From the NCBI GenBank assembly GCA_030621915.1, contig JAUXGV010000004.1, positions 1-41,376 of the forward strand: a stretch of DNA of 41,376 bases. The letters run 5' to 3'. This DNA comes from Flavobacteriaceae bacterium. Its GTDB lineage: Bacteria > Bacteroidota > Bacteroidia > Flavobacteriales > Flavobacteriaceae. Made by a program: the position numbers and the translations under genes. The notes under the pieces were generated by a model. That model was not told where the DNA came from and made no database searches. It worked only from the letters and a program-made list of their open reading frames with translations. Below, piece after piece: positions 17,156 through 26,202 of the stretch; position 1 is the first letter of the stretch, and every line of letters starts with the position of its first letter.

Positions 17156-18898
17156 ATGAAAAAAACAGGAGCAAGTTTAGCAGTTTATGCTTTAGAACAA
17201 ATTGGAGTAAAATACACTTTTGGAATTCCGGGGGTGCACAATATTGAGTTGTATGATGAACTCAACAATTCGGATCAGATTGAGCCTGTTTTAGTAACCC
17301 ATGAAGGTGGAGCATCTTTTATGGCTTTGGGTGTTTCCTGTACTTCTGATAGTATTGGTACTTTGATGATTGTTCCGGCAGCAGGTACTACCAATGCCAT
17401 GAGTGGAATTGGGGAAGCTTATTTAGATGGAATTCCTATGCTAATTATTTCTGGAGGAACTCGGCAGGATACAGGCAGACATTATCAACTGCATCAGTTG
17501 AGTCAGGAAAATTTGGTGAATGAAATTACCAAAGCTTATTTTAAAATTGAATCACATAATGATGTTCTTTCAACAATTTATAAAGCTTATGAAATTGCAA
17601 TCTCAGGTGAACCCGGACCTGTATTCATAGAAATTCCTACCGAAATCCAAATGTTTAAAGGTGATTTTAATGAATTGGTTCCTTATAACAAAAGTTTTCA
17701 GAATCCGACTATTGACCAACATAAAATAGAAGCCATGGCTCTACTATTACAACAGGCTAAAAACCCGGGAATATATGTGGGCTGGGGTGCTTCAAAAGCT
17801 ACTGAATACATCCAAAGAATTGTTGATATTTTAGGCGCACCTGTTGCAACCACTTTACAAGGTAAAGCATCTTTTCCAGCTTCACACCCTTTACATACCG
17901 GTTTTGGTTTTGGGCCAAATGCTGTACCCGCAGGACAAAAATCTTTTAAAAATTGTGATGCCATGCTAGCCGTTGGAGTTCGGTTTTCCGAAATTGGTAC
18001 TGGAAGTTTTGGTGTTACCGTACCTGAAAATTTAGTTCATATAGATATCAACCCGGATGTATTTGACAGGAATTATCCCACCAAAATAAATTTAGAAGCC
18101 GATGCTTCTGAAGCTTTGGAATTACTGGCAGATGAGCTTGAAAAATTGATGGGATCAAAACCAAAAAACAATTCAATATTAGTGGCTTCCATCAAAAAAG
18201 AAAAAGAAAAATATTTTAATCAATGGAAGGAAAAACCATTAAAAGATAAAGTATCACCTGGATACTTTTTTGAATCTCTAAGCAAGCACACAGATGATGA
18301 TACTCGCTTTGTAGTTGATGATGGCAAGCATACTTATTTGGCCGCAGAATTATTACCTGTAAACAGTGCTCGTCATTTTGTTTCACCAACAGATTTTAAC
18401 TGTATGGGTTTTTGCGTTCCAGCGGCGATCGGAGCTAAATTTATGAATCCAAAAAGCAAGGTTGTAGGTATTGTTGGTGATGGCGGTTTTTTGATGACAG
18501 GAATGGAAACCTTAACCGCCTCAACTTATAAAAAAGGTGTTGTTTATTTTGTTTTTAACGATGGCGAATTGGGTCAGATTTCACAGTTTCAGAAAATTCC
18601 ATTGAAAAGAAAGGTAGCAACCATAGTCGGCGATGTAAAAATAAAAGGGATTGCTGATGCCTGTAACGCTGTTTACTTTAGAATGGAAAATGATGATGAA
18701 ATTGATAAAGTAATTCAGTTGGCTTTTGAAAAAGTTGAAAACAATATCCCTGTAATTGTTGATGTGAATATTGACTATTCCAAAAAAACAATGATGACCA
18801 AAGGGGTGGTAAAAGTAAATTTGGCTCGATTCAGTTTTAAAGAAAAGGCTCGATTTATTGGCAGAGCATTAAAAAGACACTTGTTGGAAAAGGAATAA
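17156..18898 (+). CDS. Thiamine diphosphate-dependent enzyme, acetolactate synthase-like
   Basis: This 580-residue cytoplasmic protein has the three-domain layout of the acetohydroxyacid synthase / pyruvate oxidase family. The N-terminal domain has FGIPGVHNIELYDEL and the activating glutamate E50 in THEGGASFMALG. The central domain has LHTGFGFGPNAVPAG. The C-terminal cofactor site has GDGGF (G441) through N468 in VFNDGELGQ. It differs from biosynthetic IlvB by lacking a regulatory-subunit neighbour and other branched-chain genes, so a catabolic 2-keto-acid or aldehyde role is more likely, for example decarboxylation or ligation of a keto acid from sugar breakdown. The actual reaction is unknown. 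It converges with the GH92 gene with only five bases between stops. Confidence 0.82.
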   Translation: MKKTGASLAVYALEQIGVKYTFGIPGVHNIELYDELNNSDQIEPVLVTHEGGASFMALGVSCTSDSIGTLMIVPAAGTTNAMSGIGEAYLDGIPMLIISGGTRQDTGRHYQLHQLSQENLVNEITKAYFKIESHNDVLSTIYKAYEIAISGEPGPVFIEIPTEIQMFKGDFNELVPYNKSFQNPTIDQHKIEAMALLLQQAKNPGIYVGWGASKATEYIQRIVDILGAPVATTLQGKASFPASHPLHTGFGFGPNAVPAGQKSFKNCDAMLAVGVRFSEIGTGSFGVTVPENLVHIDINPDVFDRNYPTKINLEADASEALELLADELEKLMGSKPKNNSILVASIKKEKEKYFNQWKEKPLKDKVSPGYFFESLSKHTDDDTRFVVDDGKHTYLAAELLPVNSARHFVSPTDFNCMGFCVPAAIGAKFMNPKSKVVGIVGDGGFLMTGMETLTASTYKKGVVYFVFNDGELGQISQFQKIPLKRKVATIVGDVKIKGIADACNAVYFRMENDDEIDKVIQLAFEKVENNIPVIVDVNIDYSKKTMMTKGVVKVNLARFSFKEKARFIGRALKRHLLEKE

Positions 18899-18903
18899 TT
18901 TAT

Positions 18904-21180
18904 TTAGTTACTTACTGGATTTTCTCCCATTATAATTTTTAAAGTGCTACCATTTTTAATGTCACTGTGATTAAAATATAGTTCTTCTTGTTTGACTTCG
19001 TTTAAATAAAATTCTTGTACATAACTATTTTTTGCACTATTGTTTTCTGTTATAATTGTAAAAATATTGCCATTGTTTATTGGAATTTCAACTTTATCAA
19101 ATATGGGTCTACCAATGGCATAAACCGGTTTTCCGGGTGTAACCTGATAAAAGCCCATGGCATTTAAAATATACCAGGCACTCATTTGTCCGCAATCTTC
19201 ATTACCAATAATTCCATCAGGTTCTGTAGAATAAAAATCTTTAAGTATTTGATCTACTAACTTCTGAGTTTTCCAAGGTTGGCCGGCAAGCGTATAAAAA
19301 TAAGCAATATGATGACTAGGTTCATTTCCGTGTGCATATTGGCCAATCAAACCTGTAATATCTCCACTGGCATCTTCACCTTCAATTTCTGAGGAGGTTG
19401 TAAATAAGGTGTCTAATTTCTGAGTGAATTTTTCCTTGCTACCATATAAATTAATTAACCCATCAACATCGTGGGGTACAAACCAGGTCCATTGCCAGGC
19501 ATTACCTTCAACATATGATGAAGATTCATGACTTGAATATTTAGGATTAAAAGGTGATACCCATGAACCATCTTCATTTTTACCTCGCATAAATCCGGTT
19601 TCAGTATCAAAATAACGTTCATAATTTTTGGCTCGTTTTTGAAAGACTTGAACAATAGAGTCATTTTGATTCATTTTTGCGATTTGTGCTATACACCAAT
19701 CATAATAAGACATTTCCAAACCGAAAGAAACAGATTTTATGATTTTATCAGCGGGAATGTGATTTCCTTCATTGACATATTTGTTATACAATGGCATGAG
19801 TGGTTTCTTTCTCGGATTTTTAGTTTCTTCAACCAACCAAGGTTTATAGGATGCACTATTCAACGATGCTTCTAAAGCCAATTTTTTATCTATACCAGGA
19901 ATTTCTTTTGACAAGGCATCTGCAATATTTGCCACCGCCGGATAGCCCACCATGGTCGATGTATAATTCGATGCCAAGGGCCACATGGGTAAAAAATTAC
20001 CTTCCTGATATTTTACCAATAAATTGTTGACATAATTAGCAGATCTTTTTTCATCAATAATTGTCATTAAAGGATGTAAAGCTCTAAAAGTATCCCATAA
20101 AGAATAGACTGTATAGTTCATATCATTCTTAAACGATTGATGGATTTTTTTATCCATTCCTCTATATCTGCCATCAACATCCTGATACATCATAGGAGCG
20201 ATCATACTATGATACATGGCTGTATAAAATATTTTTAAATCATCTTGATTATCGGTTTCGACTTTTATTCTTTCTAACTCTTGTTGCCAAACCTCTTCCG
20301 AATCCCTTTGAACCTTATTAAAATCCCAATCCGCTAACTCAGCTTCCATGTTTTTTTGAGCGCCCTCCACATCCACAGCAGAAATACTGACTTTTATAAA
20401 TAAGGGTTCTTCATTTTCTAATTCATTAAAGCTAAATTTGGCATATAGATTCTTCCCAGTATATTTGATTGATTTATGAATAGGTTTTTGGTCCACAATC
20501 ACCGAATCAATTTCAAAGGGACTGGAAAATTCAGCATAAAAATATACCTTGTGATCATTGGCCCAACCCTTTGAATGTTTCAAGCCTCTAATTGTACTAT
20601 TATCTATTATTTCCAACTCATTGAAAATATTGCTATGACCCCAGGTACGTTGAAGGATATGGCCAACATCTACCAATAATTTTTTTGGTTCATCTCCTTT
20701 AAAATGGTATTGATGAATCCCTACATGATCTGTTGCTGCCAATTCAGCTTTTACATCATAATTGTCAAATTCAACAGAATAATACCCAACTTTCGCATGC
20801 TCCTTGTTTTTATCAAAAGTAGCGATTGGTTTTCCCTTTAATTCACCTGTATAAGGCAATAATAATATATCACCCATATCACCAATGCCTGTTCCACTCA
20901 AATGTGTATGTGAAAATCCATAGATGGTTTGATCATCATAGTGATAACCGCTTGATGCGTCCCAACCGTTTAATTTAGTATCTGGACTCAATTGAACCAT
21001 ACCGTGGGGCCGAACAGGCCCTGGAAAAGTATGCCCATGAAAACCAGTACCGATAAAGGGATCAACATATCGTAATAAATCAATCTCAGTTTTACTTTTC
21101 TGTTCAACTTTTTCTTCACAACTCAAAATTAGAATTGACAGAAAAAATAAAAACGAAATGTTTATTTTTAAATACTGCAT
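18904..21180 (-). CDS. GH92 family alpha-mannosidase, lipoprotein
   Basis: GH92 enzymes are calcium-dependent exo-alpha-mannosidases of the cell surface or periplasm. The 758-residue product has a lipobox ILSC (Cys21). The family opening YVDPFIGTG, GPVRPHGMVQLSPDT and YGFSHTHLSGTG is complete, and the C-terminal half has YVEGNAWQWTWFVPHD (E558), GNEPSHHIAYFY and GNEDCGQMSAWY (E661, D662), the motifs that form the active site in this family. Length is typical. It is transcribed away from the AraC regulator gene and has a textbook promoter. It points to mannose in the target glycan, as in N-glycans or mannose-containing algal polysaccharides. Family certain; linkage (1,2, 1,3, 1,4) unknown. Confidence 0.95.
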   Translation of the reverse strand: MQYLKINISFLFFLSILILSCEEKVEQKSKTEIDLLRYVDPFIGTGFHGHTFPGPVRPHGMVQLSPDTKLNGWDASSGYHYDDQTIYGFSHTHLSGTGIGDMGDILLLPYTGELKGKPIATFDKNKEHAKVGYYSVEFDNYDVKAELAATDHVGIHQYHFKGDEPKKLLVDVGHILQRTWGHSNIFNELEIIDNSTIRGLKHSKGWANDHKVYFYAEFSSPFEIDSVIVDQKPIHKSIKYTGKNLYAKFSFNELENEEPLFIKVSISAVDVEGAQKNMEAELADWDFNKVQRDSEEVWQQELERIKVETDNQDDLKIFYTAMYHSMIAPMMYQDVDGRYRGMDKKIHQSFKNDMNYTVYSLWDTFRALHPLMTIIDEKRSANYVNNLLVKYQEGNFLPMWPLASNYTSTMVGYPAVANIADALSKEIPGIDKKLALEASLNSASYKPWLVEETKNPRKKPLMPLYNKYVNEGNHIPADKIIKSVSFGLEMSYYDWCIAQIAKMNQNDSIVQVFQKRAKNYERYFDTETGFMRGKNEDGSWVSPFNPKYSSHESSSYVEGNAWQWTWFVPHDVDGLINLYGSKEKFTQKLDTLFTTSSEIEGEDASGDITGLIGQYAHGNEPSHHIAYFYTLAGQPWKTQKLVDQILKDFYSTEPDGIIGNEDCGQMSAWYILNAMGFYQVTPGKPVYAIGRPIFDKVEIPINNGNIFTIITENNSAKNSYVQEFYLNEVKQEELYFNHSDIKNGSTLKIIMGENPVSN

Positions 21181-21266
21181 GTGGGTATTATTTTTTAAAT
21201 GATATTTCTTATTCCTTCATTTGCCAATTTAGGAATAATTAAATAGAGTGACAATTAGCGAAATTA

Positions 21267-21297
21267 CAAATCTATATTAGATCGAATAAAAATCAAA
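21267..21297 (-). promoter_or_regulatory. Promoter for the GH92 gene
   Basis: On the minus strand TTTG (21297-21294), 19 bases, then TAGATTTG (21274-21267) is a near-ideal Bacteroidota promoter. It leaves a leader of about 80 bases before the ATG at 21180. Confidence 0.7.
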
Positions 21298-21325
21298 CAT
21301 TAAACAGACTCAATCTGATACTTTA

Positions 21326-21363
21326 ATTACCTATATTTGTCAAAACCATCTGATTTAGGTAAT
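21326..21363 (+). promoter_or_regulatory. Promoter and inverted repeat before the AraC-type regulator gene
   Basis: TATATTTG (21332-21339) is a perfect -7 box 45 bases before the ATG. It is enclosed by the perfect inverted repeat ATTACCTA (21326-21333) and TAGGTAAT (21356-21363), with the left arm overlapping the box. A regulator bound here would cover the transcription start, so autoregulation is plausible. No TTG is present at -33. Confidence 0.5.
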
Positions 21364-21384
21364 AATCAAAGAAATTAAATATTT

Positions 21385-22254
21385 ATGAAACTTCATTTAT
21401 TGGATAGAAGTAGTTTAAACGATTGTTCCTTTACTACAAAAATCAATCACTATCCGCATTTTTTAAAAGTGTGGCATTTTCATCCTGAATTGGAACTGGT
21501 TTATATTAAAAAAAGCAGAGGTACTCGATTTATTGGGGACAGTATTGAAAAATTTGAGAAAGGAGAAATCGTTTTGATTGGTGAAAACTTACCTCATATG
21601 TGGTTGAATGATGACGAATATTTTAAAAAATCTTCAAAATTAGTTGCAGAAGCAGTGGGTATTCATTTTGAAAAGGAATTTTTGGGACGTGAATTTTTTA
21701 AAATTCCGGAAATGAACCATATTTCAAAATTAATTATAAGAGCCAAAGTTGGGATTAAATTTACTAATGTAAGTGAAGATATTATACATAAATTCAATCA
21801 CATTGTTGACCTTAATGGTTTTGAAAAAACCATGGAATTGATAAATTTGTTGAACTATTTAGCCAATCATAAGTATTATACCTTATTATCAAGTAGTGGG
21901 TATATGGACTCATTTACATATATCAATAATGAGAATATGATCAAAACTTATGAATATGTTTATAACAATTTTACCGATGTAATTTATCTAAAGGATGTGG
22001 CTGATGTGATCAATATGAATCCAGCCTCTTTTAGTCGGTTTTTTAAAAGAGTAAATCGAAAACCTTTTTCCAGATTCTTAAACGATGTAAGAATTGGATA
22101 TGCTTGTAAATTGATGATAGAAAGTAAGCGTGATATTACCTCCATTTGTTTCGAATCGGGCTTTAATAATATTTCCAATTTTAATCGACAATTCAAAAAA
22201 ATAAAGGGAATGTCACCTTCAAAATACATCAAACTTCATGATATAAAGGAGTAA
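21385..22254 (+). CDS. AraC-family transcriptional regulator
   Basis: This 289-residue regulator has an N-terminal cupin-like sensing domain (about 1-100, with WHFHPELELVYI and the GENLPHMW segment) and a C-terminal pair of helix-turn-helix motifs (about 185-285: YLKDVADVINMNPASFSRFF and ITSICFESGFNNISNFNRQF, then GMSPSKY). The histidines in WHFHPE are typical of cupin sugar-sensing AraC proteins. It lies between the divergent GH92 gene and the long fucose/sulfatase operon, and is the obvious candidate to control both, perhaps in response to fucose or fuconate. The effector is inferred. Confidence 0.9.
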   Translation: MKLHLLDRSSLNDCSFTTKINHYPHFLKVWHFHPELELVYIKKSRGTRFIGDSIEKFEKGEIVLIGENLPHMWLNDDEYFKKSSKLVAEAVGIHFEKEFLGREFFKIPEMNHISKLIIRAKVGIKFTNVSEDIIHKFNHIVDLNGFEKTMELINLLNYLANHKYYTLLSSSGYMDSFTYINNENMIKTYEYVYNNFTDVIYLKDVADVINMNPASFSRFFKRVNRKPFSRFLNDVRIGYACKLMIESKRDITSICFESGFNNISNFNRQFKKIKGMSPSKYIKLHDIKE

Positions 22255-22300
22255 TTCATTTGAAGGGCAAAAAAAGTATCATATTTGGCAACATCAATTG

Positions 22301-22331
22301 TTGTTGTTGATATCTGCAAGCTATATTTTTG
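22301..22331 (+). promoter_or_regulatory. Promoter for the fucose operon
   Basis: TTG (22301-22303), 20 bases, then TATTTTTG (22324-22331) fits the -33/-7 pattern, 22 bases before the ATG at 22354. The position also excludes an upstream TTG start at 22285 for the dehydratase. Confidence 0.55.
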
Positions 22332-22353
22332 TATTAAATTTAAATATAATCTA

Positions 22354-23688
22354 ATGCATGATATTCTAATTACGGATATTGAGATTAAAGATATTCGATT
22401 TCCAACAAGTAAATCCTTGGATGGATCTGATGCAATGAATCCTGACCCGGATTATTCTGCTGCCTACGTAATTTTAAAAACAAATCATCCTGATCATTTG
22501 GAAGGCCATGGCCTTACATTTACAATAGGCAGGGGAAATGAAATTTGCGTTGCCGCCATCAAATCTTTAATTCCTTTAATTCAAGGTAAAAATTTAAAAG
22601 ATTTTACAAAGGATATGGGTTCATTTTGGAAAATGATTACCGGTGACAGCCAATTGAGATGGCTAGGGCCAGAAAAAGGGGTCATTCATTTAGCGACCGG
22701 TGCCGTTGTAAATGCAGTTTGGGATTTATATGCTAAAGTAGAACAAAAGCCATTGTGGAAATTGCTGGCGGATATGACCCCCGAGGAATTGGTGAGCTGT
22801 ATAGATTTCACCTATATCACTGATGCAATAACTCCACAAGAGGCCCTTGAATTATTAAAAAATAAAGCTTCAACCAAGCAAAACAGAATTGATCATCTAA
22901 TGGAAAAAGGATATCCCGCCTATACTACATCAGCCGGATGGTTGGGTTATTCTGATGACAAAATGCGATTATTATGTAAGGAAGCCAAGGCAGAAGGTTT
23001 TAGGCATATGAAGATGAAAGTGGGATCGAATCTACAAGATGATATGCGAAGAGCCGCCATTATCCGTGAAGAAATTGGAGAAGACTTACAATTGATGATG
23101 GATGCCAACCAGAAATGGGACGTGGATGAAGCCATCACAAATATGGAATCCTTGGCTCAATTTAATCCCTGGTGGATTGAAGAGCCAACCAGTCCGGATG
23201 ACATATTAGGTCATGCGAAAATAGCTAAGGCTGTAGCCCCCATAAAAGTTGCCACAGGAGAACATTGCCAAAACAGGGTAATGTTCAAACAATTGATGCA
23301 GGCGGGTGCCATTGAAATTTGTCAAATTGATAGTTGTCGTGTTGGTGGAGTGAATGAGATTTTGGCAATCTTGTTGATGGCCGCCAAATTTAATATTCCT
23401 GTTTGTCCACATGCTGGAGGGGTGGGTCTATGTGAATACGTACAACATTTATCGATGATCGATTATATTGCAATAAGCGGTTCCTTAGAAAATAGAATTA
23501 TTGAATATGTTGATCACTTACATGAACATTTCTTAGACCCTGTTGTCATAGAAAATGGTGCCTATCTCCCTCCCAATATACCGGGATATAGTATCACCAT
23601 GAAAAGTGAATCTTTAAAGGATTATGAATTTCCTCATGGCAAAATTTGGAATGAGGAACTAAAAATAAAAAATAATGACACAATTTAG
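22354..23688 (+). CDS. fucD: L-fuconate dehydratase (enolase superfamily)
   Basis: It dehydrates L-fuconate to 2-keto-3-deoxy-L-fuconate in the cytoplasm. The 444-residue protein shows the FucD/ENOSF1 signature DFTYITD, YPAYTTSAGWLGYSD. Catalytic lysines are K220 and K222 (HMKMKVG), metal ligands D250 (MMDANQKW), E276 (WIEEP) and E303 (TGEH), and the general acid/base His is H353 (CPHAGGVGLCEYVQHL). These sit about two residues from the positions I recall for the Xanthomonas enzyme. The start at 22354 fits the family N-terminus MHDILITDIEIKDIRFPTS. The SDR gene overlaps its end by 14 bases, which couples the two. It is the strongest single indicator that fucose is the released sugar. Confidence 0.94.
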   Translation: MHDILITDIEIKDIRFPTSKSLDGSDAMNPDPDYSAAYVILKTNHPDHLEGHGLTFTIGRGNEICVAAIKSLIPLIQGKNLKDFTKDMGSFWKMITGDSQLRWLGPEKGVIHLATGAVVNAVWDLYAKVEQKPLWKLLADMTPEELVSCIDFTYITDAITPQEALELLKNKASTKQNRIDHLMEKGYPAYTTSAGWLGYSDDKMRLLCKEAKAEGFRHMKMKVGSNLQDDMRRAAIIREEIGEDLQLMMDANQKWDVDEAITNMESLAQFNPWWIEEPTSPDDILGHAKIAKAVAPIKVATGEHCQNRVMFKQLMQAGAIEICQIDSCRVGGVNEILAILLMAAKFNIPVCPHAGGVGLCEYVQHLSMIDYIAISGSLENRIIEYVDHLHEHFLDPVVIENGAYLPPNIPGYSITMKSESLKDYEFPHGKIWNEELKIKNNDTI

Positions 23689-24454
23689 TTTAAAAGGAAA
23701 AACAGCCATTGTTACAGGTGGAGCCAGTGGAATTGGCAAAGCAATTGCATTGAAATTCGCTAGCCAGGGAGCTCATGTCCATATTTTGGAACTGAATGCA
23801 GAAACAGCACAACAAACAGTTGACGAAATTGTTGGTGAAAATAAATTAGCAACCGCTCATTCATGTAATGTGGCAATTCAAAAAGAAGTTTTTGATGCTG
23901 TCAATTCCATTGCACAAACTTCTAAAATTGATATTTTGGTGAACAATGCAGGTATTGCTCATGTAGGTAACTTGGAAGGTACTGAAGAGGCCGATCTTGA
24001 TAGATTATACGAGGTAAATATAAAAGGGGTTTATAATTGTATGAAAGCTTCTATTAAAAATATGAAAGAAAATGGGGGTGGCGTGATTCTCAATTTGGCT
24101 TCCATTGCATCATCTGTTGGCCTTTCAGATAGGTTTGCTTATTCAATGACCAAGGGAGCAGTACTCACCATGACCTATTCGGTTGCCAAGGATTATGTTT
24201 CTAATAATATTAGATGCAATTGTATTTCTCCGGGAAGAGTACATACACCTTTTGTAGATGGTTTTATCTCTAAAAATTACCCCGGTAAAGAAAAAGAAAT
24301 GTTTGAGGCCTTGTCTAAAACTCAACCTATTGGAAGAATGGGGCAACCTGAAGAAATTGCCAACTTAGCCTTGTTTTTATGTTCGGATGAAGCTGGTTTT
24401 ATTACAGGAACAGACTACCCTATTGACGGAGGGTTTATTAAGCTTAATGGTTAA
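23675..24454 (+). CDS. SDR dehydrogenase, probably 2-keto-3-deoxy-L-fuconate dehydrogenase
   Basis: This 259-residue short-chain dehydrogenase has the cofactor motif TGGASGIGKAIA (G15, G19, G21), NNAG (90-93), and the catalytic S143, Y156 and K160 (YSMTKGA). Glu39 at the end of the second strand favours NAD over NADP. The C-terminus PIDGGF is typical. In the non-phosphorylating fucose pathway an SDR oxidises 2-keto-3-deoxy-L-fuconate to the 2,4-diketo acid, which the FAH-family enzyme of this operon would then split. The 14-base overlap with fucD supports this role. L-fucose dehydrogenase, the first pathway step, is also an SDR and cannot be excluded. Confidence 0.85.
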   Translation: MTQFSLKGKTAIVTGGASGIGKAIALKFASQGAHVHILELNAETAQQTVDEIVGENKLATAHSCNVAIQKEVFDAVNSIAQTSKIDILVNNAGIAHVGNLEGTEEADLDRLYEVNIKGVYNCMKASIKNMKENGGGVILNLASIASSVGLSDRFAYSMTKGAVLTMTYSVAKDYVSNNIRCNCISPGRVHTPFVDGFISKNYPGKEKEMFEALSKTQPIGRMGQPEEIANLALFLCSDEAGFITGTDYPIDGGFIKLNG

Positions 24455-24483
24455 ATTAATATTTTTAATAAAATCTAAAAACC

Positions 24484-25959
24484 ATGAAAAATTTGAAATT
24501 CATTTTTGGATTAATTTGTTTTATTTATTCTATAACCGCCATTTCTCAAACCAAATATGAAGCAACTTGGGAATCGTTAGATTCAAGACCAATTCCTGAT
24601 TGGTTTGGTGACGCTAAATTTGGAATTTTTATTCATTGGGGACCTTATTCGGTTCCTGCTTGGTCGCCAAAAGGAACTTATTCTGAATGGTATCAATATT
24701 GGCTTCAAAGTTCCAAATTATTTGGAAATGGCGAATTTAAAGGTGATGAAGTTACTCAATATCACAACAAAACTTATGGTGAAGATTTTGATTATTATAA
24801 ATTTGGCGAACTGTTTAAGGCCGATTTATTCGACCCCGATCAATGGGCTCAATTATTTGAAAAAGCCGGTGCTAAGTATATAGTCCTCACTTCAAAACAT
24901 CATGATGGATTTACCTTATGGCCCAATGAAGAAGCTAATGATAGAGGCTTTGCCTGGAACAGTATGGAAATTGGCCCCAAAAGAGATTTGGTAGGCGAAT
25001 TAACTACTGCAGTAAAAAAGACACCTGTTAAAATGGGCTTATATTATTCTTTATATGAATGGTATCACCCCTTATGGATCAATGATAAAGATCGATTTGT
25101 AGACGAACACTATTTACCTCAGGTAAAGGATCTTGTAACCAAGTATAGTCCCGATATTTTATGGGCTGATGGAGAATGGGAGATGGAAGCAGAAAAATGG
25201 AGATCAACAGAATTTCTATCCTGGTTATTCAATGAATCGAACGTAAAAAATTCAATTGTTGTTAACGATAGATGGGGAAAGGGAATCAGAAAAAATCACG
25301 GAGGTTATTTTACAACTGAGTATGAATCGGAAGCCCCAGAATTTGAAAAACCATGGGAAGAATGCAGGGGTATGGGATTTTCTTTTGGATACAACCAGAA
25401 TGAAGATGCTCAAGACTATAATTCGCCAAAAGCGTTAACCTTAATGTTGGTAAACATTGTAAGTACCGGTGGTAATTTATTGTTAGACATAGGCCCTGAT
25501 TCAAGAGGAAATATTCCAGTAATCATGCAGGAACGACTTTTACAATTGGGAGGCTGGCTAGAAACAAACGGTGAAGCAATTTACGGTACCAAACCATGGA
25601 ATAATTCATTTCAATGGTCGGAAGGAGAACGTAATTTTAAACCTAAACAACATTATCTGGGAGGTGATTTTATTTTGAAACAAACCATTGATCCAGAACC
25701 CGGATATGCGGTTAAAGAACTTTTCTTTACGCAAAACGATTCCAATTATTTTGCCATCAGTCCAAAATGGCCCACCCAATATTTATCCATTAAAAATTTT
25801 AAACCTGTTTCCGGTTCTACTGTTACTCTTTTAGCAACCGGTGAAATATTAAATTGGCAAATGAAAAACAAGAATATGATCATTGAAATGCCTCTTCTTG
25901 ATATCAATAAAATTTCGGATAAGGATCCCTATGCCTGGGCATTTAAAATCTCAAAATAA
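24484..25959 (+). CDS. GH29 alpha-L-fucosidase, secreted
   Basis: It removes alpha-L-fucose from the target glycan outside the cytoplasm. The 491-residue product has a signal peptide ending at ITAISQ (residue 22). GH29 features are WFGDAKFGIFIHWGPYSVPAW (split over 40-60), YIVLTSKHHDGFTLW (His139-His140), MGLYYSLYEWYHP and the nucleophile D229 in ILWADGEWE. The C-terminal part forms a small beta-domain. The pattern with EWYHPLW and GEWE fits the broad-specificity GH29 subfamily A. It lies 29 bases after the SDR gene and is followed without a gap by a small lipoprotein gene. A sulfated or branched fucoside is a likely substrate, which is inference. Confidence 0.94.
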   Translation: MKNLKFIFGLICFIYSITAISQTKYEATWESLDSRPIPDWFGDAKFGIFIHWGPYSVPAWSPKGTYSEWYQYWLQSSKLFGNGEFKGDEVTQYHNKTYGEDFDYYKFGELFKADLFDPDQWAQLFEKAGAKYIVLTSKHHDGFTLWPNEEANDRGFAWNSMEIGPKRDLVGELTTAVKKTPVKMGLYYSLYEWYHPLWINDKDRFVDEHYLPQVKDLVTKYSPDILWADGEWEMEAEKWRSTEFLSWLFNESNVKNSIVVNDRWGKGIRKNHGGYFTTEYESEAPEFEKPWEECRGMGFSFGYNQNEDAQDYNSPKALTLMLVNIVSTGGNLLLDIGPDSRGNIPVIMQERLLQLGGWLETNGEAIYGTKPWNNSFQWSEGERNFKPKQHYLGGDFILKQTIDPEPGYAVKELFFTQNDSNYFAISPKWPTQYLSIKNFKPVSGSTVTLLATGEILNWQMKNKNMIIEMPLLDINKISDKDPYAWAFKISK

Positions 25960-26196
25960 ATGAAACAATTATTTTATCTTGGATTTTTTCTCTTGTCAAT
26001 TTCGGGATGTCAAATACCCGTTGAGACCATTTATATCAGTTCATCCGGTGAAATTGAAGATCAGAAAAATGAAGAGATTAATGCAATTCCCGATTTAATG
26101 AATATTTATGAAGGTCATAATTGGAAGGGAAAATTGAACCTAATTGTATATAGAAATCAAGAACCAATGAACCTCCTCTTAGCAACAAAAAAATAA
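25960..26196 (+). CDS. Short lipoprotein-like protein, possibly the remnant of a larger enzyme
   Basis: The ATG follows the fucosidase stop directly (TAAATG). The 78-residue product has a signal sequence with lipobox SISGC (Cys17), then ETIYISSSGEIEDQ and a stretch that would suit the first strands of a beta-helix enzyme (such enzymes often begin IYVSP-G after the signal peptide). It ends NLLLATKK only six bases before the next gene, so there is no room for a lost remainder. It may be a truncated 5' piece left by an internal deletion or a real small lipoprotein. I do not recognise a family. Confidence 0.5.
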   Translation: MKQLFYLGFFLLSISGCQIPVETIYISSSGEIEDQKNEEINAIPDLMNIYEGHNWKGKLNLIVYRNQEPMNLLLATKK

Positions 26197-26202
26197 TTTA
26201 AA

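Noticed and set aside
17156-18898. Calling the thiamine enzyme biosynthetic acetolactate synthase (ilvB)
   Set aside because: No ilvN, ilvC or ilvD neighbours exist and the setting is catabolic; the motifs are shared by many thiamine-diphosphate enzymes.
18899-18903. A terminator between the thiamine-enzyme and GH92 genes
   Set aside because: The stops are only five bases apart and no stem is visible; transcripts must end inside the opposite gene or overlap.
22301-22309. TTG TTG TTG as a microsatellite or phase-variation tract
   Set aside because: Three units are too few, and the first one serves as a plausible -33 element.
22285-22353. An extended N-terminus for L-fuconate dehydratase from a TTG
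   Set aside because: The added residues are hydrophobic and unlike the family, and they overlap the promoter at 22301-22331.
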